64,000 bases of DNA from Capniomyces stellatus (GCA_001661515.1 LUVW01000004.1:660514-724513), one strand, 5' to 3'. Positions 1 to 11,189 are shown, numbered from the stretch's first letter. A program made the numbers and translations. Notes: generated by a model from the letters alone, not told the origin.

Positions 1-30
<30 letters not shown>
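1..30. other. Poly-G run at window start
   Basis: Thirty consecutive G residues open the window. This is unlike the AT-rich spacers elsewhere and falls just where the topoisomerase III gene should continue. It looks like a contig end or a sequencing artefact (dark-cycle poly-G) rather than biology, but the sequence alone cannot prove this. Confidence 0.6.
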
Positions 31-31
<1 letters not shown>

Positions 32-2880
32 GATGAGAAAGAAAAAAAAACATGAGGAATTGAATTGAATTGTAAAGAGAAAGAAAGAAAGAAAGAAAGA
101 AAAAGGAGAAGAAAAGGGAAATTGGAGGGAATAGAACTTACGCTATTGCAAACAAAACAGGCAAAGTTGTTGGCAAAAGATGTGGAAGTGGAAGTGGAGT
201 TTGGAGGGGGGTATGTGGGGGAGGGATGGTCGGACCAGGCAAAAAACTTGCAAGGGTAGCTGACTTTAGTGCATTTGTAGTATGATTTCGAAGGGTTGGA
301 TTCATTGGAGGAGGAAACGGTTTTGAGGGTGGCAAAGAGTCCGCAATGGCATTTGGGTTTGATGTTTGAGGAGTTTGAGTTTGAATTGGAGGAGTTTGAG
401 TTTGAATTAGAGGTGGGGTTGAAAGTGTTAGTTGAAGTAATAGCGTTTTGAAAGTCGTTGTGGAAGCTTGATGTTGTTGAAACAGGGCTGTTATTGAATG
501 AGTTTATGACTTTGAGGGTGGAAATTTTAGATTTTGATGGTTTTGAGGGTTTTGGTGGTTTTGAGGACTTTTGTTTTGGGATTTTGGGGGGTTTAGGGAT
601 TGGAAAGTTGGTAGTGGAAGAAGAGTTGTTTGGGGGAGCAGAGGGAAAAGATTGATGAGTAGAACCAGAACCAGAACCAGAACCAGTGGTGGTGGACCAT
701 TGGAAAAAGCCGCAGTTGTTTGGACTGGACTTGTCGTGGCAGCAAGAGTAAAAGAGTTTGCCAAAGTTGGGGCCATCTTTTCTGACAGAGAAGGAGAGGG
801 TAGGTATTCCGCAGTAGCAATTTACGGGGCCGTTGGGGGGAGGAATGGGGGAGTCAAAGTTGAGGGAATTGGAGATTAAGGGGTCAGGATTGGGGGAATT
901 AGAGTTTGGGGAGAGAAACTTTCTGAGGTTGGAAGCGAGAATGTGTTTTTGGGAGATGAGTTGGGAGTAGATGAGTTTGTAGAGGGAGAGGCTTTGTTGG
1001 CTGACAAAGGAGGACTGAAGGTGGCCAGCACAGATTTTGACGAGGAGTTTTTCCATTTCGCTGCGGAGATAGGGTTTAGAGAGGGAGAGGTCGAGACCGA
1101 TTTGATCGTATCCGGTGACAAGAGCGACGCCGAGGTTGGATGGAATGAAGCGGTTGGTGCGGGGTTGTTTGAAGACGTAATTGCGATCAATGATTTTCTT
1201 GATGTGTTCGTGGATGGTGGCATCAGTACCGATTTGATTTTTGTCCATAAGAGTGACGAGTTCAGCTTCATCGAGGTAATTGGGAGGTTTAGTTTTTCCG
1301 GACTTTAGGGAGAGTGATGAGGGGGAGAAGATTTTTCTGTTCGAGTAGTTGGGAATGGTGGATTGAGCCCACTTGTCGTAGACGTAGACTTCAAGGTAGT
1401 TTTTTTGAGTGATTGCGAGGCCAGTGATGGAAAATAGTTCGGATTTGATTTGTATTGTGACTTTGCTTTCATTTCCAACTGCGTTTTTTGAGCAGCAGGC
1501 GAGAAACCGTCTGGTTACAAGTTCATATAGCCGTAGGTCGTCACCAGTCAGTTGGGATGACGTTGATGTTGGATGGATTGGGGGATGCGCCTTGTCATTA
1601 TTTTTTCCAGGCCGTGGCCATTCAAAGCTAGAGGGGTTGGTTACCAAGTCAGTGGCAAATGCACCCCACTTGATGTTGGTAGTTTGTTTGTTGATTAGGG
1701 ATTTCAGGTCCATTGCCTTGTCGAAAATGTCGGTTTCGGTTCTTGGGTACGAAATCAGACCCTTGTTGTACAGTCCCTCTGCAAGTTTCATCACTTTTTC
1801 GCTGCTGAGTTTAAGCAGTCTGACACCGAGTTTCTGTAGTTCGACTGTTGTCAATCCAACCGGTTTGTACTTTTCACGACGTTTTTCGGTGATTTCAATG
1901 GCTTTTGCCAGGCTTGGATCGTGCTGGTGCGTTGTTGCGTTGTAGTCGAATAACGTTGAGTACAACATAACGGCACTGGCCTTATCAAACATCTTGTTTC
2001 GTTTCCAACTAAACTTGGCCACTTCAACGTCGCTTGTTGGTGTTGGCTGGTGCTCGTCAATGCACTCAATGTAGTAAAATTCCTCTGGTTTAAACGCCTG
2101 CACCTTCAGGTACCGATCAACCACAAACCCTAGCGTTGGGAACTGACAGCTTCCGTAGCTCACTATGTTGCCGTCGTTACTAAGCACACCGGCAAACAAC
2201 TGCTGGAAGTAAACGGTTTGGAACCGCGTCAAAATCACACCAATGCGCAGGTCAAGCTCGGACCGCGTATCGACGGCAGCAACCATGTTGTTGTCAAGCA
2301 GAACGGTGTTGTTCATTGCAAAATGGATCTGGTCGTCAACAACAGCACTGAACCTGGCACGCATAACGTTGATGTTTGGGTTAGCTTTTTTGCACACCAA
2401 GAACACTTCCATTCCTATATTCTCGCCCTCTCGGTCGCAATCGGTCCAAATAACCAACAAGGAAGCCTTTCTAGCTTCAATCTCCAAGTTCCGGGCAACG
2501 GCCTCCATATTTTTTCCTATTCCCTTGTGGACGGGCATTTCAAAAAAGACTTTAGGGTCTACACTGCTCCAGTTCTTGTGTTCCTGGGCAAACTTTAGCT
2601 CCATCAAATGACCCAACAAACTTGTCATTGTAACGGACACAAACTCGCCATTTAGTCTGTACTGAAAGTCGTAGTTTCCGCAATACTTGTTTTCGCCCTG
2701 TCTCTACAATACAAACAAGGTGAAATAAAGAAGGGATACAAGGGTATAAAGGCTAAAGAAAAAGAAAAAGAAAAAGAAAAAGAAACTTACTCTTGACATT
2801 GAGTTTCCTGACAATATATGGGCCAAGGATTTGGCCATTGAAGGCTTTTCAGCAACACATAATATTTTTTTCCTACTCAT
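1..2880 (-). CDS. TOP3: DNA topoisomerase III (type IA), 3' end missing
   Basis: Relaxes and decatenates DNA by single-strand passage. In the nucleus the family acts with a RecQ helicase and Rmi1 to dissolve recombination intermediates. Exon 1 is 2791-2880 (begins MSRKKILCVAEKPSMAKSL, the Toprim start), followed by an 87-bp intron (2704-2790, GTAAG...TAG). Exon 2 runs 2703-142 without a stop. The Toprim acidic motif TDCDREGENIG and the active-site segment LISYPRTET, catalytic Tyr near residue 349, are visible. After the core come a GRF zinc finger (VNCYCG...CGFFQW), a Gly-Ser/Pro-Lys/Asn-Ser linker, a second GRF-like finger (KCHCGLFA...CKFF) and CFVCNS, which looks like the first half of a CCHC knuckle. 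A donor GTAAGT follows at 141, so an intron probably runs off the window. At least 884 residues are present. UTP17 lies 192 bp upstream on the same strand. Confidence 0.93.
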
Positions 2881-3072
2881 TTAATGGTTAAAGGGTTAGA
2901 GTTTGAAAAAGAAGGAACAGGAAAAAGGTGATAATGATTTAATTATTTACTTGATTAATAATGTAAATTGAAGTTGAATTTGTTTTTTAAAATAAAAAAG
3001 GGAATAAAAAAATAAAAAAAAAGACTAGTAGGATTTTATATAGTAAAAAGAATAAAAATAAAAGAAGGGAGT

Positions 3073-6000
3073 TTATAAATGTAAAGAAAAGACGGAGCTC
3101 AAAATATCCAAAGCATCAACAGAAGAATCGGTATCAACGAAAGAATCGGTATCAACAGAAGAATGAACGTCAACAGAAGAATCGGTATGGACATCAACAG
3201 CAGTATCAGAATCAAGAGCAGTTGTGGTAGTGAGTGGGGACTGGAGAGCAGAGTAGGATTGAGATTTGCAGAAGGAATTGAAGAGGGTTTGGACGTTGGG
3301 TAGAGTATGAGTTGGAGCGAAACCAAAGAGAGAGTTGAAGAAAGCGGAAGGAGGAATAGGTTGAGAAGGAGTAATGTGGGAAGAAAGATCAGCAGACTGA
3401 GAAGAAGGCTTTGTAGAAGAAAGGTAGATGGAATCAAAGAGGCGAGGAAGAGTAGTAGCAGTAGCAGTAGCAGTAGTAGTGGTGGTGGTGGTGGTAGTTG
3501 AGAGGAGGGACTTGGGGGAGGAAACAATGTTGATTACCGAGTTGGACTGGAGAAGAATGAGGTCAGAGGTAGAGTGGTTGAAAGGCTGAAGATCATAAAT
3601 GTAGTCAGAGGACCTATAGAGACCAGTCAAAGAAAGACGGGAGGCAACGAAATCAAATCGAAAGACAACAGACCCAAAAGACAAAGCACCAACATGGTTA
3701 CTAGCAACAAAGCAGCAAGAAGAGAGTGGACTGGCAGCAACAGCAGCAATAGACATCTTGAGAGAAGCAATAAAGGAGGCTTGAACAAGATCAAAGACGT
3801 CAAAGTGGGCAGGGGAATAAGCAATAAGGTGACTTGGACTGATAAACTTGACACCAGTATAAGTAGACCTAACCTTTTCAGTTCTAAGCTGGATCTTGGC
3901 ACAGCGATCAACAGTAGCAGGAGACCCACGCGTAGAAACAGACTGAACAACAGCACCAGTCAAACAACTGACCACAGACACCAGCGCACCATGGGCAACA
4001 GCAACAACAGAACCATCACTGCAACAGTCAACACTCATTGCGAAATCACCACACCCCTGACCACCCACCCGCACACCCAACCCCATCACCCAAGACTCCC
4101 CAGCCAGCACCCAGGTCCGCAAGTACCCATCCCCGCCAACACTCGCCACAACACCCGCACCGCAAACGCTCAGGTCGGCAACAGCACAGCCTAAATGCGG
4201 ACTGTCAATTCGGGTGTTCAACTCGTACCGCATCTCGTCAACACTGTACTTGAAAAACTTCAACATCGTTTTTCCCACACTCATCGTCCTGTTCGCACGC
4301 TGCTCAACTGCCACTAACCACTGCTCACCGCCCGCTGCTACGTATCGGAAGTGGGTCACCGCTGGGCTTGACTTCTTGATCACGCTTGTTCCGCCAATCC
4401 GGTTGTAACTGCTCACCTCTACTACCCCCACGTGTCTGTCGCCTACAACGTCATAGCTCTGAAGCTGCCCCGCATCTCCACTCATCGTCACGTGTCTGCC
4501 GTTTGGCTCTACTTCCATCATCGTTCGGCTCGCCCTTGTGCTGTCCAGTTCAATGCTGCGTCCGTTGCTTCCCACTGCTACCCCGCTCACTAATCCTACC
4601 AGCTTCTTATTGCCTCCCTCAAACCGGTACACCCGGATACTGTTGTTCTTCAACATCACTCCCACGCTCTCCCCCTCCCCTTCCCCTTCCCCTCCCGATC
4701 GCACCACTCCAACGATGTCGCTCCCCAGCCGCGGTATAAAGTCCCGCTTCACTCCCTGGCTTCCCCCCATCTGCCACACCACCAGTACCGCCTCCACTCC
4801 TCCACTAACCAGGTAATCTCCCCCCTTGCTCATCATTATCCCGTTCACTCTTGACGTGTGCCAGTGCAACGTCTTCTTCACTATATCCTTGCTTCTAATC
4901 GGCATGTTGTACCGGTCCAGTACACTGCACACGTGGATCCGCCCAACCGTGTCTCCAACCGCTACCACTCCGCTTCTAACTCCATCCCCCGAGTACGTCG
5001 CAAACGTCGTCAGCTTTGCATTCAGGTTCCACGTGTACCTCTTCCGCCCCCCTCCCCCCATCTCCATTCCCTCTCCCGTCAAGTCCACCACATGCACCCG
5101 GTGCGTCGTTATCCCAATCAACCACTGCCCATCCAACGTCATCTCCATCTTTCTTGTTCGGTTCACCAGCTCCAGCATCTCCTCTGAATCCTCAATCAAT
5201 TTCCCCCCAACTATCCTAAACTTCTTCACCTTAAACACCCCATTCTTCCCCTTCCCCTTCCCCTTCCCCTTACCTCCCTCCAATTCCTCCCCCTTTACTC
5301 CCACTAATCCATCCTCGTCATATCCCCCCCATCTCCCCTGCCTCTCCACATATCCCGTATAGTAAAATCCATCACTGCTTGTCGTCTCCTTTATCACATT
5401 TATCGGCTGGTTCTCCAGGTAGTACCGCCCCACCTCCTTCTGCTGCATCGCGTCATACACCACTACCAACTTGCTGCTATACACCATCATCACCCTCTTC
5501 CTCGTGTACTCCTCCTCATACCCCACGCTACACACTAACTTCCCTCCCCCCTCCTCCTCTCCTATCCTCCCTATCATCCCCACCATCTCCCCGCTCTCAA
5601 CCGAGTATATCCCCACTCCGTTATGCTTCATCACTTCCAGGTACTTGCCATCGCTGCTAAACTCCATACCCCCACTCTTCAAATTTCCCCCGCTACTCAC
5701 TACTCTCCTATACTCCTCAACCATCCCCACTCTCTTCCTCCCCTCCCTCTCAACCACCTTGCTCACTTTCTTGTCTCTCCTCAATATCCTCTCGCTATTC
5801 GTCGCTTCCCCCAACCTCTCATCCCACACCTCAATCTCTCCCTCTGCCCCCACTACTTGCCCCACCCTCTCCAACAACTTCCCTTTACCCCCCTTCTTCT
5901 TCTTCCCTTCCTCTCCCATCTCTCCCTCTCCCTTCTTGCTCTTATTCTTCTTGCTCTTCTTCTTGCTCCTCTTTTGTCTCTCCTCTATACTCTCTTTTAC

Positions 6001-6117
6001 CTTCGTGTCCTCTATTATCTCTACCTCCGAACTATCCTTTCTCTGCTCAACGTTCTTCTTCTCTCTCTCCCTCAATCCCCCTCCCTCTTGCTTTGTTTTC
6101 TTCTCTGTTCCTTTCAT
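3073..6117 (-). CDS. UTP17: U3 snoRNP t-UTP subunit, WD40 protein UTP17/NAN1 (WDR75)
   Basis: Nucleolar WD-repeat protein of the t-UTP (UtpA) subcomplex of the small-subunit processome, needed for early 18S rRNA processing and for coupling to Pol I transcription. The 1,014-residue single-exon protein opens with about 120 basic, Lys/Glu-rich residues, then degenerate WD40 blades. The family signature is the stretch LHWHTSRVNGIMMSKGGDYL followed by SGGVEAVLVVW and FIPRLGSDI, which closely resembles WDR75. The C-terminus is low complexity (Thr/Ala run, then repeated SSVDT/SVDVH units). It is longer than the human protein (about 830 residues), mainly through the N-terminal tail and C-terminal repeats. 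The ATG at 6117 is the first in frame. The coding strand is G/A-rich over its first 70 percent and C/T-rich after that (switch near 3960). Confidence 0.85.
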   Translation of the reverse strand: MKGTEKKTKQEGGGLREREKKNVEQRKDSSEVEIIEDTKVKESIEERQKRSKKKSKKNKSKKGEGEMGEEGKKKKGGKGKLLERVGQVVGAEGEIEVWDERLGEATNSERILRRDKKVSKVVEREGRKRVGMVEEYRRVVSSGGNLKSGGMEFSSDGKYLEVMKHNGVGIYSVESGEMVGMIGRIGEEEGGGKLVCSVGYEEEYTRKRVMMVYSSKLVVVYDAMQQKEVGRYYLENQPINVIKETTSSDGFYYTGYVERQGRWGGYDEDGLVGVKGEELEGGKGKGKGKGKNGVFKVKKFRIVGGKLIEDSEEMLELVNRTRKMEMTLDGQWLIGITTHRVHVVDLTGEGMEMGGGGRKRYTWNLNAKLTTFATYSGDGVRSGVVAVGDTVGRIHVCSVLDRYNMPIRSKDIVKKTLHWHTSRVNGIMMSKGGDYLVSGGVEAVLVVWQMGGSQGVKRDFIPRLGSDIVGVVRSGGEGEGEGESVGVMLKNNSIRVYRFEGGNKKLVGLVSGVAVGSNGRSIELDSTRASRTMMEVEPNGRHVTMSGDAGQLQSYDVVGDRHVGVVEVSSYNRIGGTSVIKKSSPAVTHFRYVAAGGEQWLVAVEQRANRTMSVGKTMLKFFKYSVDEMRYELNTRIDSPHLGCAVADLSVCGAGVVASVGGDGYLRTWVLAGESWVMGLGVRVGGQGCGDFAMSVDCCSDGSVVAVAHGALVSVVSCLTGAVVQSVSTRGSPATVDRCAKIQLRTEKVRSTYTGVKFISPSHLIAYSPAHFDVFDLVQASFIASLKMSIAAVAASPLSSCCFVASNHVGALSFGSVVFRFDFVASRLSLTGLYRSSDYIYDLQPFNHSTSDLILLQSNSVINIVSSPKSLLSTTTTTTTTTATATATTLPRLFDSIYLSSTKPSSQSADLSSHITPSQPIPPSAFFNSLFGFAPTHTLPNVQTLFNSFCKSQSYSALQSPLTTTTALDSDTAVDVHTDSSVDVHSSVDTDSFVDTDSSVDALDILSSVFSLHL

Positions 6118-6572
6118 TAATCCCTGTTTTTTTCCCTCTTGTTTCTATATTTCTTTCTCGATCTCTTTCTCTCGCTCTGTCTATTATACTATTTCAACCT
6201 TATTTTTTCTATCCTATTATACTCATTCACTCTAAATATAAATTCCTTTTCAAGCAAATCTACAATTCAATTTCTTGATTTCAATTACTTTGATTTTTTT
6301 TTTTTCTCCCCTTTTCTTTTACTCCTTTTATAAAGCAAAATTTTTTTATTTCTTATTTTCTTGCCAAATCAACTTTGCTTATAAAAAAGTTTTTTTTTTA
6401 TTACAATTTATCTTTCTTTTTATTAAAATTTATCGTTTTTTTTTTTCTAAACCTCCAATTTTCTAGTTTTCGATTTACCAAGTACTATTTATCCAATCAT
6501 ATCTCTTGCTTCTTTTTTTCCACTTTTTTATTTTTATTTTTTATGATCCACTTTAAAATCACTAAAACTCTC

Positions 6573-6605
<33 letters not shown>

Positions 6606-7357
6606 AATATTCCCTGATCTACCCCCCCACCCCCGATCACCATTCTCCCCTTGCTGTCCGATTTTAAATGCCTGCCGCCCTCCTCCCCCACTACTCTGTA
6701 TAATCCTCTTCTATCAAATTACTTTTTGTTAAATTGTCAATAATAGTTCTCATGATACTTTATATACCACCTCGGCATACACCATTTCGACTCTAAACAA
6801 AGAAAGGCTAAACAACCAGCTGTTGTTATTTTCTAAAAAGCTTAAACTAAAGCAATACTGGATTCGGATCTATTCACAACATCTATCTGCATCCACTATT
6901 AATAAAATCGAATTAAAAGCGCCAATACTTTATTTGTTTATCCAAATTTTTTCTTTACTTTTCCTTAATTGAATTCATTTGCTCCCAAACAAATCATCTA
7001 AATCACCATTTATCTTTATTTTACTTTCTTTGGGTTCTGGGCACTAAATCCCAGCTATTTATAACAATCAATATCATATCTGCAACGAATTCCTCTTCAA
7101 ATACCCTACAACTCGTGCAGCTCCACCTTCTTTTTTTCTCCCCCTCCACTACCTATCCCATATATCTCGCTCCCATTTACTTGGCTTCTACCCTCGCTCT
7201 GCACTATTTTTAATTTTCTCCTTCATTCACACAAATACTTGTTAAGGATTTATCTCTTCTTTCTGAATACTCTATTCTTCTTTTTTAATACACTTTTCTT
7301 TTTTTGAATACTTTTTCCCTTTTTTTTGGATTTACACTTTGACCAAGAACTCTCAAC
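6118..7357. other. Spacer between divergent UTP17 and membrane-protein gene
   Basis: About 1.2 kb of strongly pyrimidine-rich (+ strand) AT-rich sequence with long T runs (for example near 6575-6596). It must hold the promoters of the two divergent genes. The last 150 bases before 7358 are a T/C-rich leader. I see no RNA gene or coding exon. Confidence 0.6.
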
Positions 7358-7912
7358 ATGGATTATACGTTTAACGCATATCCAGATCCTATCGAACAAC
7401 CCACGCCGAATAACGCTCAATACGACTTATCGGCCTCAACCAAATCACACCACAACGCTTCAATAACCTTCAAGGACCTGCCACCCCCAACACTTCCTCC
7501 CAAAAAGAAAAAAACATACAAGAAATCCACCTATGTCTTTACCGACGAAAAACTCAAAATACCTGGCTCCAGATACTACCTTTTTGTTCTCTACTTTCTC
7601 ACAGTCGCTCTATCAATCTCGTCCCTCGTTTTTGCCGTGCTAACCGAATCAGACCGCTTCAACGTCGTTATCTTTTGGGCTATCGTCTCCTCCTCCGTTG
7701 TGTTCTCTCTCATAACAGCCTTCTTGAAATTTAGATACATCAGAGACGTCACCAACAACCCCGCTTACGTCCAAGAAACCATAATCGACTGTAAACCCAG
7801 CCCAGAAATGAACATATACAAACGGGATAAAATCATCTTTGGCATCCTTGAGTGCACTGCTGTATTTTCCCTTGTTGTCGCCTTTTGGGTCAACTTTCTC
7901 CACAAAAAATAA
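7358..7912 (+). CDS. Small three-helix membrane protein of unknown function
   Basis: I do not recognise this family. The 184-residue protein has a hydrophilic N-terminus of about 70 residues with a Pro/Lys stretch (PPPTLPPKKKKTYKK), then three hydrophobic segments near residues 71-92, 100-122 and 158-178. It ends in a dibasic HKK, which could act as an ER-retrieval signal (inference). Between helices 2 and 3 it carries NNPAYVQE and NIYKRDK. These align in position with SPGYLHEK and MQFKRDK in the 140-residue protein encoded by 8522-8944, so the two are probably diverged paralogues. The ATG at 7358 sits in a good context (CAACATGG). No introns are needed. Confidence 0.7.
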   Translation: MDYTFNAYPDPIEQPTPNNAQYDLSASTKSHHNASITFKDLPPPTLPPKKKKTYKKSTYVFTDEKLKIPGSRYYLFVLYFLTVALSISSLVFAVLTESDRFNVVIFWAIVSSSVVFSLITAFLKFRYIRDVTNNPAYVQETIIDCKPSPEMNIYKRDKIIFGILECTAVFSLVVAFWVNFLHKK

Positions 7913-8230
7913 CTCCACTCTCTAATTTTACACAATACAAACTTGATCTTGCATTCTACCAACTATTTTTTTTCTTCTAAACCATTATATTATTTGCTCT
8001 TGTACCCGATTATACTGTATGTACTATTTTTTTTTTTTTTACTTTTTTTTCTAATTCAGCAAACCTTAAAATTCAAGTATATTTCTATACGAGCCAAATT
8101 TTTTGAAGCGATTCATAATTGATACAAAGATTACAACTTGGATCGTTGAACTTGCAATTTATCTCGTAGCTTTCCAGTAACAACTTTTTATTTATTTTTT
8201 ATTGAAATAGTAACATCTTTTTAAACTCCG

Positions 8231-8455
8231 ATGTTTTCTTTGGTGAACAGATGGTTGTTTTCCCCAGGAATTCGCCCAAAAAAACAATCGGTGTCAGCTT
8301 CATTAGAATTGACCCATATACCTTACTTTCGACATACACTTACCGAGTCATTGAATAATAATAAAATATTCACACTCCATTTTGATAAAGGTTACTGGTG
8401 GTTTTATGCATTTATTGGTAACAAAATCACCAGCACATCAAAAGATGCATGGTAA
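8231..8455 (+). CDS. Short ORF, 74 aa, unknown (copy 1)
   Basis: ATG-initiated ORF encoding 74 residues (starts MFSLVNRWLF). No family is recognised and there is no signal peptide or clear domain. It lies between the two convergent membrane-protein genes and is repeated exactly at 19503-19727 as part of the larger block. Conservation between the copies therefore says nothing about function. It may be a real small gene or chance. Confidence 0.25.
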   Translation: MFSLVNRWLFSPGIRPKKQSVSASLELTHIPYFRHTLTESLNNNKIFTLHFDKGYWWFYAFIGNKITSTSKDAW

Positions 8456-8521
8456 ATAAAAATTAAAAAAGTAAACATCGACTAGGCTATTGTTTCCGTA
8501 AAAAAAAAAAAAAACTGAAGG

Positions 8522-8944
8522 TTATGATCTTTTGAGATTGAATCTAATGATGGCCGAAATACCAAGTGTTGCAACCACGCCTACCCACAACCATACGAAT
8601 GTACGCTTGTCACGTTTGAACTGCATGTATCCTTCGCTATAGTCACCTTTGGCGAGCTTTTCGTGCAGGTAGCCAGGGCTCCCTCTGACCTTGCTTTTGT
8701 ACGTGACGTGACACACAATGGCTGCAATAAAAGTGCCGACATATCCTGCCCATAAAATGATGAGCACCAGTTCTGGTATTTTTGTCTTACGTGTAGCAAC
8801 ATCTAAGATTGTTAGACCTACAACCCATACGTACAGCGCAATGAATACAATATACACAGTGCGTCGTCGTTTCACTGGTGTGACGACTGTCTGGTGTTCT
8901 ATTGCTGTTTGTTGTAGGCCTGGGTACTGCTGATTGTCCGCCAT
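8522..8944 (-). CDS. Small three-helix membrane protein of unknown function (copy 1)
   Basis: 140-residue protein, ATG at 8944, single exon. A short polar N-terminus (starts MADNQQYPGLQQ) is followed by three predicted membrane segments near residues 29-48, 58-80 and 115-134, and the protein ends in KRS. The loop before helix 3 holds SPGYLHEK and MQFKRDK, collinear with NPAYVQE and NIYKRDK in the protein at 7358-7912. Helix spacing also agrees over about 113 residues, so I infer a common origin. An identical second copy is at 19794-20216. Function and location are unknown; small size, helix number and basic ends fit an endomembrane protein (inference). Confidence 0.7.
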   Translation of the reverse strand: MADNQQYPGLQQTAIEHQTVVTPVKRRRTVYIVFIALYVWVVGLTILDVATRKTKIPELVLIILWAGYVGTFIAAIVCHVTYKSKVRGSPGYLHEKLAKGDYSEGYMQFKRDKRTFVWLWVGVVATLGISAIIRFNLKRS

Positions 8945-9213
8945 TGCTTATATAGTACAATATATATTAATTTATCAAGTAGGAGTATTTATAAAAAGTT
9001 GGTGTTGTGTGTGTTGTGTGTGTGATTTTTGTCGACTGGTGTTCTGCTCATCCTTTTATATTTATTTATTTGTACTGGAGTATCGCTTAATCATATCTTA
9101 TTTTTTATCTTTTTTGATAGATGTGGTTTATAGTCTTTGTTCTACTACTGTACTTGCTGAGCGGGTAAATGGAATTCTAAAGGAAATCTTTTGTTAAATC
9201 GGCCAAGTTTTTT

Positions 9214-9214
9214 N
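9214..9214. other. Single N: scaffold join in copy 1
   Basis: An N sits between the left part of the block and TGAAAGTC. The second copy has an N at the same place (20486) followed by 168 extra bases before TGAAAGTC. Copy 1 therefore probably lacks sequence here. Confidence 0.9.
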
Positions 9215-9949
9215 TGAAAGTCATTATAAAAGTTAATTAATCGTTGATTTGAACTTTCAATTCTTTTTACTTTGAAATCAATGTTGGCTTTATGTGAAAA
9301 ACTCATGAATCAACAAAACACCCTGAACAAACAGCCATGTTGGCCTTTCCCGTAATTTTACCACGGAAAGATAGGTGTTGTTGTTGCTTATAAAATCAAC
9401 GTCAACTTGTGCCAAACAATAATCGTACAAACCACGTTAATATATCGCCAATTTGACACAACAATACCTTCTGACTCCATCAATAATAAGCAAGTAGCAA
9501 GAAGTTTGGAGTTGTGACGTTGTGACGTTGATTTTGCTTTTACCCAGCTTTATTGATTTTCCCTAATTATTCTTTGTGACACACTATACATTATCTTCAA
9601 AGACCTTCATTTTTCATTAACAAGCCTGACTCATTTGTACGCATCGAGCGCATTTGCTAGTTTACTACACATACAAAGTTGAACCGAATGATATTTATTT
9701 TTTTCGAATGATGTTTTTTTTTATCACTTCAACAAAAAATATGGTCAGATTTTTTGTTAACTAATAGTTTACACTAAAAATACCTAGACAATAACGTTTA
9801 CCCAATCAACAAGGACTTGGGACTGGGATTCTCAGCTTATCTACTCCAATTGTATGACTGAAACGTTTTTTCAACAACCACCATCTCTCTTTTTTTTTAT
9901 TTGATGTGCCAGTTTTAGCATTTTGTGAACTATTGGCAACTGAGTCAAC
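9215..9949. repeat. Duplicated block, right part, copy 1
   Basis: Near-identical to 20655-21387, with one substitution seen (ATAACG against AGAACG) and a shorter T run in copy 2. It is AT-rich, with no coding sequence recognised. Similarity stops after TGAGTCAAC. Confidence 0.85.
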
Positions 9950-10689
9950 TCAACAAAATTTACTTGAAATTTATTATAATATTTACTTATTTAGTTTAAT
10001 TTTTATTTATGCGGTTTATTGACAGCGAATACAACATATCAAGATGTAAATTACTTTGGAACAAAATGTTCCTATCCCAAAATGCTACCGTTTGCCAATA
10101 TCTTTCCAATCTATAGATTGTCCGTACCATAAGGGTATTGGTTCAAAGGCATTGGCTGTACTTTAATTGCTTAAAATACGGATGGTTAGGTTACCCTTCC
10201 TAACATTGGGTGAAATGAACTCGCTCAACTGATTGCCGACTACAGGATCTAGCTTTTTTCTAGCCCATTCATTCCAAAAAAAAATCCAAGTTAGTTTTAG
10301 ACTCATGCTTTTAGAGTCCGATCACTGTGGCTTGGCCCAATACACGTTAGTCGAAACAAAAATTTTAACTCTCGATTCTGTCTTTCCAGCCCAGTTCCGA
10401 CGTTGAGGTCTCGTCACTGCTAAATGACCACCCCCGAATAAAAAATAACAGCTAAAAAAAACTCAGGTCTAACTGCAAACTACCTTGATGTTATATTTGT
10501 TTCGCTGCTTAGAACTAGTATTTTAAATCCGTTAAGTTTGGATCTCGAATATGAAACTGACTCAAAGTTCGGGATGAACTGATCACTGGAGCCTGTTCCT
10601 ATAATCACCTGATACTACTTTGATGTATCTCATCAGTTCAGCAATATTGGCCTATCCACCCGGGACACGTGGATCCTAGATAAAGCCGA
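9950..10689. other. Spacer with a decayed, unidentified repeat
   Basis: No intact gene. Around 10060-10175 the minus strand reads like KVQPMPLNQ...GTDNL with stops. This resembles KVAPTSLNQ...GTNDL encoded on the minus strand at about 21440-21540, in the right flank of the second block copy. Both look like old, diverged copies of one element, which I cannot classify. Confidence 0.35.
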
Positions 10690-10985
10690 GTATACTATTT
10701 CTAGTCCTGTCCAATTCAATCCTTTGTCGATGTCATGATCTAGTATCCATTTTGTAATTTCGGACACGTCGTTCTTTTTTGTTCTCTTTACTAGTGCCTC
10801 TGCTGCTCCTCCTGCCTTGTCCAACTCACTGTATTTCTTTAAACATCTGATGCAGCCGCTTACCCATGTGTTGCATCTGTTTTTGAATGGTTTGTCTATT
10901 AGATCCTTGATCTAGGTTCTATTGCCTCCCCATTTGAAGTGGGCTCTTTCTCTAGCTGAAGTTATCCTGCTGTTTGCTGATGGGA
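10690..10985 (-). mobile_element. Non-LTR retrotransposon fragment (element a, C-terminal region of the RT ORF)
   Basis: The minus strand encodes DKAGGAAEALVKRTKKNDV followed by SEITKWILDHDID, a piece of a LINE-type ORF2. It matches the more complete copy at 18404-18690 with scattered substitutions. This copy keeps frame across KRTKKNDVSEITK, whereas the copies at 14637 and 18494 carry an extra C that shifts the frame. Both ends are broken: similarity stops at about 10690 and at about 10985. Confidence 0.8.
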
Positions 10986-11189
10986 TCAAACCTTTCTATC
11001 CTCCCCATTTATAATTTCCCTATTCTTTTTTATTTATTTTTGTTTCTCCAGAGCAACTTGCTATCCTTAAGCTCTTACTATCTTTTAGCTCTTTCTTTAA
11101 TCAAAACATGACACACTTATTCGATTAAGCTCAGTAGTCAAAGTCTAATACTCGGCACTTTTTATTTATTTTATTTTGACTAAACAGAT

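Larger units (their letters stand above)
8098..9213. repeat. Duplicated block, left part, copy 1
   Basis: Matches 19370-20485 with a constant offset of 11,272 bases. I saw no difference in the stretches compared, including a run of 15 A residues. It contains the 74-residue ORF and the 140-residue membrane-protein gene. It ends at a single N at 9214. The left edge is a short A/T6 microhomology: copy 1 is joined to unique sequence, copy 2 to a retroelement. Confidence 0.9.
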
